A stretch of 64,000 nucleotides of DNA from VXYL01 sp965243095 (GTDB lineage Bacteria; Pseudomonadota; Gammaproteobacteria; Pseudomonadales; Azotimanducaceae): positions 3,472,001-3,536,000 of the forward strand of contig OZ251530.1 of assembly GCA_965243095.1 (NCBI GenBank), written 5' to 3'. Of the stretch, positions 1-7,508 are shown in pieces. Both the position numbers and the translations under genes were made by a program. Below the pieces are notes generated by a model. That model was not told the origin of the DNA. It searched no databases and was given only the letters and a program-made list of their open reading frames with translations. Numbering within the stretch: position 1 is the first letter of the stretch; every line of letters begins with the position of its first letter.

Positions 1-759
1 AAGGCGGCCTTCGGGGCGAGGCAACCGCCATGGGGTTCGGCCAGCCTTGTAGAACATCGCGTTGAGCAAGTTCCATGCCCGTGTAGCGGGATCCTGCACA
101 GTTCGTGTCGTCGCCTTTAGCTTCCTAGGTATCTTCGCGTGGTCGTCCCAGAGCGTCGGCCAAGCCAACTGCGTCGGGCTTCGGAGGTTCAAGGTCTTGG
201 CCTTGAAGAGATCCCTGAAATCAGTCGGGAGTTGTCCGTCGTCGTCGACCTTTTCGTTCTCCGCGAGTTCTGTCACGTCGTTGACGACCCGCATTATGAG
301 ATCAAACGGCAGTGCAGCGACGATCACATGCGGCGGATCGGAGCCTTCAAGCATCGCTTGTGCTTGGTCAAAGAACACCTCCGCCGCCTCGGTAACGGCC
401 TCACTGTGATTGCGGATGCAGGCGATGTTGCCTATGTCCTTGAGCGGCAAGATGCGGCGGGCCGCGGAGTTCACCTCAAAACGACAGCGAAACGGGTTCT
501 GGTTGCCCAGCCCGGGGAACGGCGGGAACAAGTTGGGCAGCTTGGCCGATTTCGCCGGAATGGACGACGTGAGCCGCTCCATCCACGCCGCGAACCCCTC
601 ATAGGTCTCCGCGGTGCCGATGACACCGATGCTAACCCGGTCGCCGGGCATGGGTTGCAGCGGGCCATGCTGACAGAGGCCGTAGCGGGGATCGACATGG
701 AAGCCGCGGTCACCGAACTCAAGCTCAGGCTCTGGCAAAACTGCTGTTCTGAATGTCAT
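1..759 (-). CDS. Short prokaryotic Argonaute (MID-PIWI), N-terminal part, truncated by window edge
   Basis: I translated this frame directly; it stays open for 253 codons from an ATG at 759 to the left edge. The end of the visible part reads IPRKLKATTRTVQDPATRAW followed by NLLNAMFYKAGRTPWRLP, which resembles the MID/PIWI boundary of short Argonautes (the 'WN..tAlyyKag..PWrl' pattern). The start codon overlaps the stop of the upstream APAZ protein by 4 bp (ATGA), so the two are translationally coupled. Short pAgos bind a guide and form a heterodimer with an APAZ-containing effector; here the effector is the DUF4365 nuclease next door. In short pAgos the PIWI catalytic residues are usually lost, but that part lies outside the window. 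The identification comes from motif and operon partner together. Confidence 0.85.
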   Translation of the reverse strand, partial: MTFRTAVLPEPELEFGDRGFHVDPRYGLCQHGPLQPMPGDRVSIGVIGTAETYEGFAAWMERLTSSIPAKSAKLPNLFPPFPGLGNQNPFRCRFEVNSAARRILPLKDIGNIACIRNHSEAVTEAAEVFFDQAQAMLEGSDPPHVIVAALPFDLIMRVVNDVTELAENEKVDDDGQLPTDFRDLFKAKTLNLRSPTQLAWPTLWDDHAKIPRKLKATTRTVQDPATRAWNLLNAMFYKAGRTPWRLPRPEGRL

Positions 760-2093
760 CGTAGTTCCCCTGCAAACAAGCCACGGTCGACTGGATGATC
801 CGGCGCGGATCGTCGCCAAGTTTCCTCCGGAACAGCCTTCTGGAGCTTCAGTGGGTCTAGCGCCTCGAAGGTAATGGGGCGGTGGGTACTCTGTCCACAC
901 TCCGGCGGAAACAGGTCTGCGGCACCCTGATGAACGCCGTCGATCAACAAGTGCTTCCACATCGCTAACTGCCCGCTGAGCGACGAGTTGAGCTCAAGCT
1001 TCTTCTTGCCCGCCAACCGACCGCCCGCAAACTTGTCTGGTCGAACGCCGTCCCATGTGAAATGGTATGTTGGCGTCACGGACATGAGCCATTCGTCTTC
1101 GACTCTCCAGAACCTCGGCTTGAACGCGTGATGGCGGACGAATTTGACGACGCGACCGTCCTTCCGGTAGACCTTAACCACCTGCGCTGAAGCGTGTATT
1201 TTGAGCGACCGGTAGGAATACGCTCGGCTGATCTCTGGTGGCTGGGCGGGGAAGTAGAAGGTACGGTGCTGCTTCTCGAACGCCAACGTGCCTTCAAGCT
1301 GCGTTGCTAGAGTTCGACGCAGCAGTTCAATGAACGCATGCTCGTCTGCCTCGTCGTCAGGAAACGCTACTTCTGAGCAATCCAGTCGCTCCACCGTGCC
1401 GCTGTCGACGACTTCCGAGAGCGGCCAGACCGTGGGGTCGCGGAATGACATGAACTGACGAGCCCGTATCACCCAATCGTCCGGTGGTCGATCTTCGTGC
1501 TTGAGCAGCTCAAATAGGGCATCTCGCCCGGTCGTATGTGGCGAGAAGCCGATGTAAACGCTGGTTGGAAGGCGCACTCTGAGCAGATTCAGATGAGCTT
1601 CCTCACCGTGATTCAAAGCCGGGAAGTAGACGCCGAACTGACCCCGATCGACGCACAGGCTCGCAATGGCGTCACCAGCATCCTTGTCGAAAGCGTCCCG
1701 ACGCTTGTCAAACTGCAGCTGCCGGTGCCCGTCCCCTTGCCCAGCTTCAACGCTCTTCCAATAGGCTACTTGCTTCTTCAAGTGAACCAACACGATGATG
1801 ACCGGGATGTTGGCCCCCCTCCAATACGCCAAGTCTTCCTCGCGCATCGTGTAGGTGAATCCGGTATCGGTCTCTCTCGCGTAAGTGCCTTCCTTGATGG
1901 TCTTCACTTGAACCGCAACGAACTGGCCGGTTGCGCGCCCACTGCTAGGGTCGCGAATCTCAAGAAAGCCGTCCATGCCAGCTTCGAGCGGGCCGTGAGG
2001 CGTGAAAACGAAGCCCATCTCATAGGCTCGGTAGCTCACAAACTGCTCGCCCCGCTGACCGATGATCGGCGCCTCCGTGATGGTCTTCGACAT
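756..2093 (-). CDS. DUF4365 nuclease-APAZ effector (DREN-APAZ, SPARDA system)
   Basis: This 445-residue protein has two parts. The N-terminus (about 1-160) is a DUF4365 PD-(D/E)XK-like nuclease: GQRGEQF near residue 12, GMDGFLEI with Asp41, and QVK at 62-64. The C-terminal half is an APAZ domain; it carries the typical strings HRTFYFP, AYSYRSL, VVKFVRHHAFKPRFW and VTPTYHFTWDG. In characterised SPARDA systems the Argonaute senses guide-matched invader DNA and unleashes this partner as a collateral DNase/RNase, killing or arresting the cell. I chose the ATG at 2093 because DUF4365 homology begins immediately after it and the upstream extension is low-complexity. The next gene (pAgo) overlaps by 4 bp. 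Confidence 0.88.
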   Translation of the reverse strand: MSKTITEAPIIGQRGEQFVSYRAYEMGFVFTPHGPLEAGMDGFLEIRDPSSGRATGQFVAVQVKTIKEGTYARETDTGFTYTMREEDLAYWRGANIPVIIVLVHLKKQVAYWKSVEAGQGDGHRQLQFDKRRDAFDKDAGDAIASLCVDRGQFGVYFPALNHGEEAHLNLLRVRLPTSVYIGFSPHTTGRDALFELLKHEDRPPDDWVIRARQFMSFRDPTVWPLSEVVDSGTVERLDCSEVAFPDDEADEHAFIELLRRTLATQLEGTLAFEKQHRTFYFPAQPPEISRAYSYRSLKIHASAQVVKVYRKDGRVVKFVRHHAFKPRFWRVEDEWLMSVTPTYHFTWDGVRPDKFAGGRLAGKKKLELNSSLSGQLAMWKHLLIDGVHQGAADLFPPECGQSTHRPITFEALDPLKLQKAVPEETWRRSAPDHPVDRGLFAGELR

Positions 2094-2511
2094 GCTTCGT
2101 ACCTCAATCAACCCACGGGTTGGCCATCCAAGCCTCCCGCGAGCCGGTAGCGTGTTCGTCCGCGCCGACCGTCTAGGCCATGGGGGTGGATGGCAATCCA
2201 GTATTGTTGGGGCGTTGCCGGCGAATGTCAACCCCTCAGCCTCCAAAAAAAGCAGAGGACGTGCCCGGAAAAATTTTCCCTTTGTTTTTCAACATGTTGA
2301 GGACTCGAGGTGGGCAAGGCTAAGCGCCCGGCGTATGCTCCAGCCTCGCCGGGCGACGCGGATCGACAGTCTCGTGGCGGCACTCGAAGCCTTGGGCACC
2401 ACCTTGCAGGTGAGCGTGGCAACGGAGCGGCGCGTGGCGCAGGTAGGTTCGCATGCGCTCCCAAGCCTGAGAGCGTTGTCCTCCCCGCCTCAAGAGAGTG
2501 TGCGCCCCGCC
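2094..2511. other. Intergenic, with a decayed copy of a HicB-like gene end
   Basis: No intact gene is seen. The left part must hold the promoter of the minus-strand SPARDA operon; an AT-rich stretch lies at about 2245-2290. From about 2329 to 2475 the sequence is a near copy of 4009-4154, the end of the HicB-like gene further right. On the plus strand this copy still reads RATRIDSLVAALEALGTTLQVSVATE, without the frameshift of the other copy. Confidence 0.6.
2329..2475 (+). repeat. Copy A of a 147-bp duplicated segment (HicB-like 3' end)
   Basis: This segment and 4009-4154 share long identical runs, for example GGGCGACGCGGATCGACAGT, GTGAGCGTGGCAACGGA and GCGCTCCCAAG. Copy A lacks the rest of the gene. 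It retains one base that copy B has lost (CACTCGAAGCC versus CGCTCGATCC), so it keeps the ancestral reading frame. The duplication brackets the two-gene PLD-like/membrane operon at 2512-3416, which suggests insertion or rearrangement of that operon next to a HicB-like gene. Confidence 0.7.
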
Positions 2512-2856
2512 TTAAGACCGGGCTTCGCCCTTCTCCTCCTCAACAACAGTGGGCGTGACTGCGAGTGTCCGCATCCACCATCCGATGATGGCAAGCATGG
2601 CGGCTATGAGAGGCGTCGCGTGAACGAGCTGATGCCACACGGTCGCACTCGAATGCACGACGAGCACATAGAGCACATGCACGATGGGCAGCGTCAGGAT
2701 GGTGCAGACAACGGCGGTCGCGACCGGGCGGCGAGCCCGCAGGTACTCGCTGGCCTGCGCATCATCCTTCAATCGGTTGAGCCATAGCGTAGCCACGGAT
2801 AGAACGAACGCCAAGGAAGCGTAGAGCTGCGTCGGCGGGAAGTCGCTCATGTTCAT
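2512..2856 (-). CDS. Small membrane protein, unknown function
   Basis: A 114-residue protein with three hydrophobic segments: about 11-24 (LYASLAFVLSVATLWL region), 47-66 (ATAVVCTILTLPIVHVLYVL) and 83-101 (PLIAAMLAIIGWWMRTLAV), ending in a charged tail. I recognise no family. Its start overlaps the stop of the upstream PLD-like gene by 4 bp (ATGA); a second ATG lies two codons downstream. The coupling suggests the two act together at the membrane. Confidence 0.6.
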   Translation of the reverse strand: MNMSDFPPTQLYASLAFVLSVATLWLNRLKDDAQASEYLRARRPVATAVVCTILTLPIVHVLYVLVVHSSATVWHQLVHATPLIAAMLAIIGWWMRTLAVTPTVVEEEKGEARS

Positions 2857-3416
2857 GGTGTCGCGTCTTGGAATTGCCGCTCGAAGTCAGCGATGTAGCG
2901 CCGGAACACGAACTGGCGTCCCAACCAGGATTGGGAGCAATCGAATTTCTCGACGTCGCGCTCCTGCGCATCCCTCTCGTGGGCCGAAAGGCACCCGCGC
3001 TTGCCGTTGTCGGCGATCTTCCCGTGGACTTCCTTGAACGGGCGCTGCTCGGGCAGCAGGTAGCGTATGTCGAGCCGATCACGGCCTTGGAACTCCGCCT
3101 CGGCCTGCAGCGCCGCCAGCCTGTTCCCGTCTTCGCGGTAGTTGAAAAGCATGCGTATGGCAAGTTTCTTGTTGTGTCGCAGGCGCGACCGCACTTGCTC
3201 CGCCATGTCGTCGTCGCGGTAGAGCGATGACGAGCCATCGCCGTCGTCGCGCACGATCAACTGCTTCTCCGCGCTGTTCAGAACCTCCAGGAACGTGGCC
3301 TTCGCCACGTCGTCGTCGTTCTTGATGCGGAGTTTCCGCACCGTCACCAAGCTGCACGTCATCCAAATGAGGACGTAGAACACGCAGCCAACCGCTGCCA
3401 CTATCGCAATTGCCAT
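2853..3416 (-). CDS. Membrane-anchored protein with a single PLD-like (HxK) motif
   Basis: 187 residues. Residues 3-25 form one transmembrane anchor (AIVAAVGCVFYVLIWM). The soluble part contains FLEVLNSAEKQLIV, FNYREDGNRL and a C-terminal EVHGKIADNG (His131, Lys133) followed by CLSAHERDAQERDVEKFD. This resembles half a phospholipase D active site, which would require dimerisation; the match is loose because the usual Asp spacing after HxK is not kept. I chose the ATG at 3416 because the anchor begins directly after it; an upstream in-frame extension is not protein-like. It is the first gene of a pair with the membrane protein downstream. Function is unknown; a membrane-tethered nuclease or lipase effector is possible. 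Confidence 0.55.
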   Translation of the reverse strand: MAIAIVAAVGCVFYVLIWMTCSLVTVRKLRIKNDDDVAKATFLEVLNSAEKQLIVRDDGDGSSSLYRDDDMAEQVRSRLRHNKKLAIRMLFNYREDGNRLAALQAEAEFQGRDRLDIRYLLPEQRPFKEVHGKIADNGKRGCLSAHERDAQERDVEKFDCSQSWLGRQFVFRRYIADFERQFQDATP

Positions 3417-3660
3417 TCGATGCTCCTCGCCGGGCGGCTCACCTCGCGCAGCCATCTGCCAAAGCAGCGTGGGTAGCCGCCGGAGCCGTAGTGTACTTCC
3501 GCCGAGGCCGTAGTGTACCCCCTCCCGCCAGAGCCCTTGTGGCCGTTGCAAAGCGTAGCGTCGCGTCGCAAAGGACTTGCGCTTCGGACGGTTCCGTCCG
3601 ACAGTGACAACCGTGCGAAAGCGAGGAGCTGATCCGCATGTTGCGCAGAAGGAGGCCCCG
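3417..3660 (+). other. Upstream region of the HicB-like gene, possible hicA remnant
   Basis: No intact gene. Two direct copies of GCCGTAGTGTAC lie at 3485-3496 and 3507-3518, 22 bp apart (two helical turns), and could be binding sites or promoter duplications. Further on, CGCAAAGGACTTGCGCTTCGG can be read as RKDLRFG, weakly like the end of a HicA toxin, but no intact toxin frame exists. If a hicA gene was here it has decayed. Confidence 0.3.
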
Positions 3661-4092
3661 ATGCACCGTCCGCAAAGCCCCGAACCGTATCTCTACCCGG
3701 CGACGCACACGCCGGAGCCCGAAGGCGGCGCTACCGTCGTGTTCCGCGATCTGCCGGAGGCCATCACCTTTGGCGACAACGATGCGGAAGCGAAGGCGAT
3801 GGCCAGCGAGGTGCTGGAGCTGGCCGTGGCGGCGCGGATGGATCGGGGAGAGGACATCCCGGCCGCCAGCGCCGTGCAATCCGGCGACATTCTGGTTCGG
3901 CTGCGTCCTCTGCTGGCCGCGAAGGCGGCGCTGCACAACGCGCTCAAGCACAGCCAAACCACCAAGTCGGACTTGGCCCGGCGGCTGGAAGTGGACGAGG
4001 CCGTTGTCCGGCGTATGCTGCAGCCGTGGCGGGCGACGCGGATCGACAGTCTCGCGGCGGCGCTCGATCCTTGGGCACCACGTTGCGGGTGA
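3661..4092 (+). pseudogene. HicB-like antitoxin with helix-turn-helix, frameshifted at its end
   Basis: The reading frame gives 143 residues. The N-terminus (about 1-75) has a HicB-type layout, with GGATVVFRDLPEAITFGDND, followed by an HTH segment HSQTTKSDLARRLEVDEAVV that would bind its own promoter. A good Shine-Dalgarno (AAGGAGG) lies 5 bases before the ATG. Comparison with the duplicate at 2329-2475 shows one base missing near 4066, so the last residues (DPWAPRCG) are out of frame; the ancestral end would read like EALGTTLQVSVATE. No intact HicA toxin is adjacent. The loss affects only the last part of the HTH region, so some function could remain. Confidence 0.6.
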
Positions 4093-4154
4093 GCGTGGCA
4101 ACGGAACGGCGCGGGGTGTAGGTGGGTTCGCCATGCGCTCCCAAGCGTGAGAGC
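4009..4154 (+). repeat. Copy B of the duplicated HicB-like 3' segment
   Basis: Direct repeat partner of 2329-2475, in the same orientation, diverged by scattered substitutions and one deletion near 4066. Homology ends just after GAGAGCGTT on both sides. Confidence 0.7.
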
Positions 4155-4210
4155 GTTCTTCAATCTGCGTTCCGTGAGCCGCGACCTGCGCACCATCTTT
4201 ATATGTGAAT

Positions 4211-4480
4211 TCAATGCGTTATGCCACGCCGCGTCCTGTTCAGCCCGGTCAGCACCAGCGTGATGGCGTGATCAACGTGGGGCGTTGACGCGAGATCACG
4301 GTTCTCCGCAAGCGTCAGGCCGTTGTTCAAGTCCGTCTCGGCGCGGCGTTCGAATTGCTCGCGACCCGGCCATGTGTTGTGGGATCCAGCCCAGCGGTCG
4401 GCCAGCCCAAGCGTCTCGGCAATGGCCCTCGCGCAGCCGCCGAAGCCGCCCACCAAGAAGACGGGCTGCTTGGCCGCTAG
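4211..4480 (-). pseudogene. C-terminal third of a SLOG-domain protein, separated by a transposon
   Basis: Reading on the minus strand from the CTAG site, this part encodes LAAKQPVFLVGGFGGCARAI, then ETLGLADRW and further to GITH and a stop. The PVFLVGGFGG segment is the nucleotide-binding turn of SLOG (Rossmann-like) domains. It has no start of its own. It is the direct continuation of the gene end at 7509-8046: joining the halves at the shared CTAG gives a continuous 267-codon frame ending at this stop. SLOG domains in immune proteins bind NAD-derived or other nucleotide signals. Confidence 0.82.
4477..4480. repeat. Target-site duplication CTAG (outer left)
   Basis: CTAG immediately precedes the left terminal inverted repeat. 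The matching outer copy is at 7509-7512. CTAG also borders the inner ends of both IS copies (5666-5669 and 7220-7223), as expected for the 4-bp YTAR-type target preference of IS5-group elements. Confidence 0.8.
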
Positions 4481-5665
4481 GGAATCTCTGATCTATTCCG
4501 CCGAACCTGCGACAACTTGACGCAATTGGAGGCATGGAGCGCTACGGCGATGGCGGCAGCGGCACAGGCGAGTTTCGCGGAGCTGGAGTACGGGGGGAAG
4601 AAGCGTAAGACGCGGCGGGAGAAGTTCCTGGAGCGGATGGAGCGGCTGGTTCCGTGGAAGGAGCTGGAGGACGCGGTCCGGCCGCACTATCCGAAGACGC
4701 CGACGGGCCGGGCCGGCGGCCGTATCCGCTGTCGGCGATGCTGCGGGTGCATTGCGTACAGCTGTTCCACAACGTGAGCGATCGGGGGATGGAGGACATG
4801 CTCTACGAGGTGGAGCCGGTGCGGCGTTTCGCGGGTCTGAAGCTGGAGGCGCTGCCGGACGAGACGACGATCCTGAAGTTCCGGCATCTGCTGGAGAAGC
4901 ACGACCTCGGGGAGAAGCTGATGGACGTGGTCAACGCGAGCCTTGCGGCGCGGGGCCTGACGCTGCGGGAGGGGACGGTGGTGGACGCAAGCATCGTGGC
5001 GGCGCCGACGTCGACGAAGAACCGTTCGGGAGAGCGGGATCCGGAGATGCATCAGACGAGGAAGGGGAACCAGTGGCACTTGGGGATGAAGATGCAGGTC
5101 GGGGCGGACGCGGAGACGGGGGTGGCGCACAGCCTGGCGACGACGGCGGCGAACGAGTCGGACGTGGCGCACGCGCACCGGCTGCTGCACGGCAAGGAGA
5201 AGCGGGCGTGGGGCGACGCCGGCCAAGGCGTGGAGAAGCGCCCGGAGAACCGCGACCGGGGCGTCGAGTGGCGGGTGGCGATGCGGCCGGGCCGGCGGCG
5301 GCAGCTGGACGCCGACGGCGAGGAGGCGCGGCGGGAGAAGGAGAAGGCGTCGGTGCGGGCGAAGGCGGAGCACCCGTTCTTCCACGTGAAGCGGATGTTC
5401 GGGTACGGCAAGGTGCGCTACCGGGGCCTGCGCAAGAACACGCAGCGGATCGCGCTGCTGCTGGGGTTCGCCAACCTGCTGATCGCCGAGCGGAGCCTAG
5501 CGGCGTGACCGCGGCGCCCGTGCGCCTCGACGGCGGGGAAGCCGCCGCGGCCGGCGTGGAGACGCCGCGAATTTGGGTGATCCGAACGCGGTCGAGCGGC
5601 GAAATCGGCGCCGAAACCCGCGACGGCAGGCCTCCGCGCCAAATTGCCGTTAGATCAGACCTTCC
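4481..5665 (+). mobile_element. IS5-family insertion sequence, full length
   Basis: 1185 bp with imperfect terminal inverted repeats: left GGAATCTCTGATCTATTC, right (reverse complement) GGAAGGTCTGATCTAAC, each next to CTAG. It contains one IS5-type transposase frame, broken by a frameshift. The left end has diverged slightly from the other three ends, which share GGAAGGTCTGATCTAA. As written it is probably not autonomous, unless translation slips at the frameshift. Confidence 0.85.
4517..5508 (+). pseudogene. IS5-family transposase (DDE), frameshifted
   Basis: The first frame, from a TTG at 4517 (or ATG near 4550), encodes ASFAELEYGGKKRKTRREKF and on to VRPHYPKTPTG. The second frame continues with GRRPYPLSAMLRVH to the stop at 5508. 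The switch lies at about 4695-4725 in a GC-rich run (CCGACGGGCCGGGCCGGCGG), consistent with a one-base indel. The catalytic triad is still visible: Asp in TVVDASIVAAP, Asp in WGDAGQGVEKR, and Glu in KAEHPFFHVKRMFGYGKVRY. Full-length homologues are about 320 residues. Programmed frameshifting is conceivable but IS5 members usually have one frame, so I read this as decay. Confidence 0.82.
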
Positions 5666-5669
5666 CTAG

Positions 5670-6161
5670 TTAGTTGTTTGCTCGAATGCCTATCGCCTTC
5701 TCCACGGCGTTCGCTAGGTGCTTGGCGATCCACTGGTACCTCTCCTTGCTGTTCCCCCCGGCAGGGTTGTAGCACTTAACCACCGAAGACAACGTCTTGT
5801 TCCCGCTGTGGACGTAGTCGAAAGGGTTTTTGCCCATCGAGCAGGTAACGCCATCCTTGTCCTCGAGCCCGTGAATGTAAATGCCAACAACACCCATGCC
5901 GTCGTTCCAGGACTTCACGATCTCGTGGTTGATCCACTTCCGCTTGGCCGTGTTCGTCCCGACCAAGACAACCGTGCAGGTTCGGCCTTTCATTTCGCCT
6001 GCGATCCAGTGCTTGATGCTCGAGTCGCCACCGCGCTTGACCTTCTCCCAGTCGTTGTCTGTCACCGGCGCGTTACCCTCTATGGCACCGATGTTGCGGA
6101 CTTGACCCGCACGCCAGCTATCGGGCTCATAGTGGAAGCTGTAGAACACTCGTCGAGCCAT
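5670..6161 (-). CDS. TIR-like domain protein (DUF1863/ThsB type)
   Basis: 163 residues, a single TIR-like domain. The N-terminus RRVFYSFHYEPDSWRAGQVR matches the DUF1863 pattern (VFiSFhyedD..R..qvrn). Later segments TCTVVLVGTNTAKRKWINHE and GVVGIYIHGLEDKDG fit the core strands and a catalytic-type Glu on the helix after NH. This family includes ThsB of Thoeris, which makes an NAD-derived signal on infection. The ATG has AAGGAG 7 bases upstream. The stop codon sits directly beside the IS boundary. It is the second gene after the membrane protein, whose 3' end overlaps it by 35 bp. Confidence 0.82.
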   Translation of the reverse strand: MARRVFYSFHYEPDSWRAGQVRNIGAIEGNAPVTDNDWEKVKRGGDSSIKHWIAGEMKGRTCTVVLVGTNTAKRKWINHEIVKSWNDGMGVVGIYIHGLEDKDGVTCSMGKNPFDYVHSGNKTLSSVVKCYNPAGGNSKERYQWIAKHLANAVEKAIGIRANN

Positions 6162-6582
6162 TTGCGTCTCCTTGGTTGAGGCGAGTTAGTGCGACAGTAG
6201 CGCAAAAAATCGTGGTGGTCAACCCCGCGTAGAAGAAAAGTAACGTCCTCGATAGCGTCGCTCCAAGCCAACTGCGCTTGTAGCCCACGCGGAACCGACT
6301 GACGTTCATGGAGAAGTCAATCTGGGTGCAGTCGTGAGCTCGCACGTCATCGTAGAGGGCGCGGTAGAGGCGTTCTTGCGAGAGGAAGTAGCCGTCCAAA
6401 CCCCAGAACACCAACACCGGCAACAAGGCTATGTACGCGGCGTCTAGGCGGCACGCGCGGGCTAGAAGGACGAGGCTGGCGGCGACTAGGACGACGGCCC
6501 AGCCCTTCATTTGGAAGGAGTTGGCAGCTAGGCGGTTTATGACGCCTTGGATGAACTCCAAGTGCTTGAGCTTCTTCTCCAT
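6127..6582 (-). CDS. Three-TM membrane protein paired with the TIR gene
   Basis: 151 residues beginning MEKKLKHLEFIQGVINRLAA. Hydrophobic segments lie at about 28-44 (WAVVLVAASLVLLARA), 48-67 (AAYIALLPVLVFWGLDGYFL) and 109-131 (SRTLLFFYAGLTTTIFCATV). Similar small membrane proteins starting with this N-terminus are, from memory, common beside TIR-like genes. It precedes and overlaps the TIR gene by 35 bp, so the two form an operon. I infer a membrane effector or anchor that responds to the TIR product; no catalytic motif is visible. Confidence 0.72.
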   Translation of the reverse strand: MEKKLKHLEFIQGVINRLAANSFQMKGWAVVLVAASLVLLARACRLDAAYIALLPVLVFWGLDGYFLSQERLYRALYDDVRAHDCTQIDFSMNVSRFRVGYKRSWLGATLSRTLLFFYAGLTTTIFCATVALTRLNQGDANGSTSVLQLPL

Positions 6583-7219
6583 CAGGTTGCCTCTTGGGCG
6601 GCGCGTTCGGCGGTAGCGGTAGCTTCTTCTTGCCCCACTTGGCTACGTCGACTTCGTGGTCAAGTCTAGCAGGAGATGGTAGTCGGCGGGAAGGTCTATC
6701 TTGTCGTTGTTGCGGGCGGCTCCAAATCTGCGTCAAGTCGTTGAGAGGAAAGGGAAAAATAGACCCAACATCTCTCGGTAGTGAAAGTGCAGGATGGCAG
6801 GTCGTTGGATGTGGCGGAGGGGCGATGCGTGCGAGGGCGGGCGTCCTGCTGGGCGTGACCACTGTCGTCAAGGCGGAGATCGCCTCGGAAGGCGGCCTGC
6901 GTTGCGCGACGAGCGATGACGTCTTCGGCCTCAATCTCGCCGGCCGCGACCGGGAGGCCTGTTGCGGGACGTGCTGACGACCATCGAGCTGCTCTACGAA
7001 AAGAACCTCGGCGGGCGGGCGGTGGCCAAGCCCGTCGCGGAGCCGGCGGCGCTCCCTAGGCCGGTTCTGCGCGACAGTGCGTTCGTGGTCGAGACTGCCT
7101 CAGCATGACCCCGTATCTGATGCCACGAGCGGACTGGTCGGCCGTGCTCGAGAACGGCGGCTGCCAGTTCGTAGGGGACGCGGATAGATTCTAGAGCCAC
7201 GCGGAGCTCTGGAGATCAC
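6583..7219. other. Cargo-side spacer with a decayed gene fragment
   Basis: No intact gene. At 6962-7107 the plus strand encodes LRDVLTTIELLYEKNLGGRA and on to VLRDSAFVVETASA before a stop; this looks like the last 49 residues of a real protein. A stretch before it in another frame (SDDVFGLNLAGRDREA) may be its continuation across a frameshift. The family is not recognised. The stretch 6583-6830 presumably holds the promoter of the membrane protein-TIR operon. Confidence 0.35.
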
Positions 7220-7223
7220 CTAG

Positions 7224-7508
7224 GGAAGGTCTGATCTAACGGCAGTTTGGCGTACGGGCCTGCTGTCGCGGGTTTCGGCGCCGATTTCGCCGCCCGACCG
7301 CACGCGCGGATCACCCAAATCGTCGGCGTCTCCACGCCGGTTGCGGCGGCTTCCCCGCCGTCCTGGCGCACGGGCGCCGCGGTCACGCCGCCAGGCTCCG
7401 CTCGGCGATCAGCAGATTGGCGAACCCCAGCAGGAGTGCGATCCGCTGCGTGTTCTTGTGCAGGCCCCGGTAGCGCGCCGATGATCGCGCCTTTAGATCA
7501 GACCTTCC
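7224..7508 (-). mobile_element. Internally deleted, inverted copy of the IS5-family element (MITE-like)
   Basis: 285 bp. The left 240 bp or so match the reverse complement of the right end of the full element, including the transposase C-terminus (LLLGFANLLIAERSL on the minus strand) and the GGAAGGTCTGATCTAAC end. The last 20 bp match the other end (TTAGATCAGACCTTCC). Nearly all of the transposase is missing, so it can only move with help in trans. It is flanked by CTAG on both sides (7220-7223, 7509-7512). Confidence 0.85.

Larger units (their letters stand above)
4481..7508. mobile_element. Composite transposon carrying a TIR plus membrane-protein operon, inserted in a SLOG gene
   Basis: The segment is bounded by an IS5-type element (4481-5665) on the left and an internally deleted, inverted copy of the same element (7224-7508) on the right. 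The outer ends both abut CTAG. The cargo (5670-6582) is a TIR-domain gene and a membrane-protein gene. The flanking half genes fit together: 538 nt to the right (8046 down to 7509) plus 266 nt to the left (4476 down to 4211) make 268 codons, including the stop, with no frame break. This exact repair shows that the block moved in as one unit, although independent insertions followed by rearrangement cannot be wholly excluded. Confidence 0.8.

Noticed and set aside
139..798. A 219-codon plus-strand frame at the left edge
   Set aside because: It is antisense to the Argonaute frame, which has a recognised motif and an ATGA overlap with its partner.
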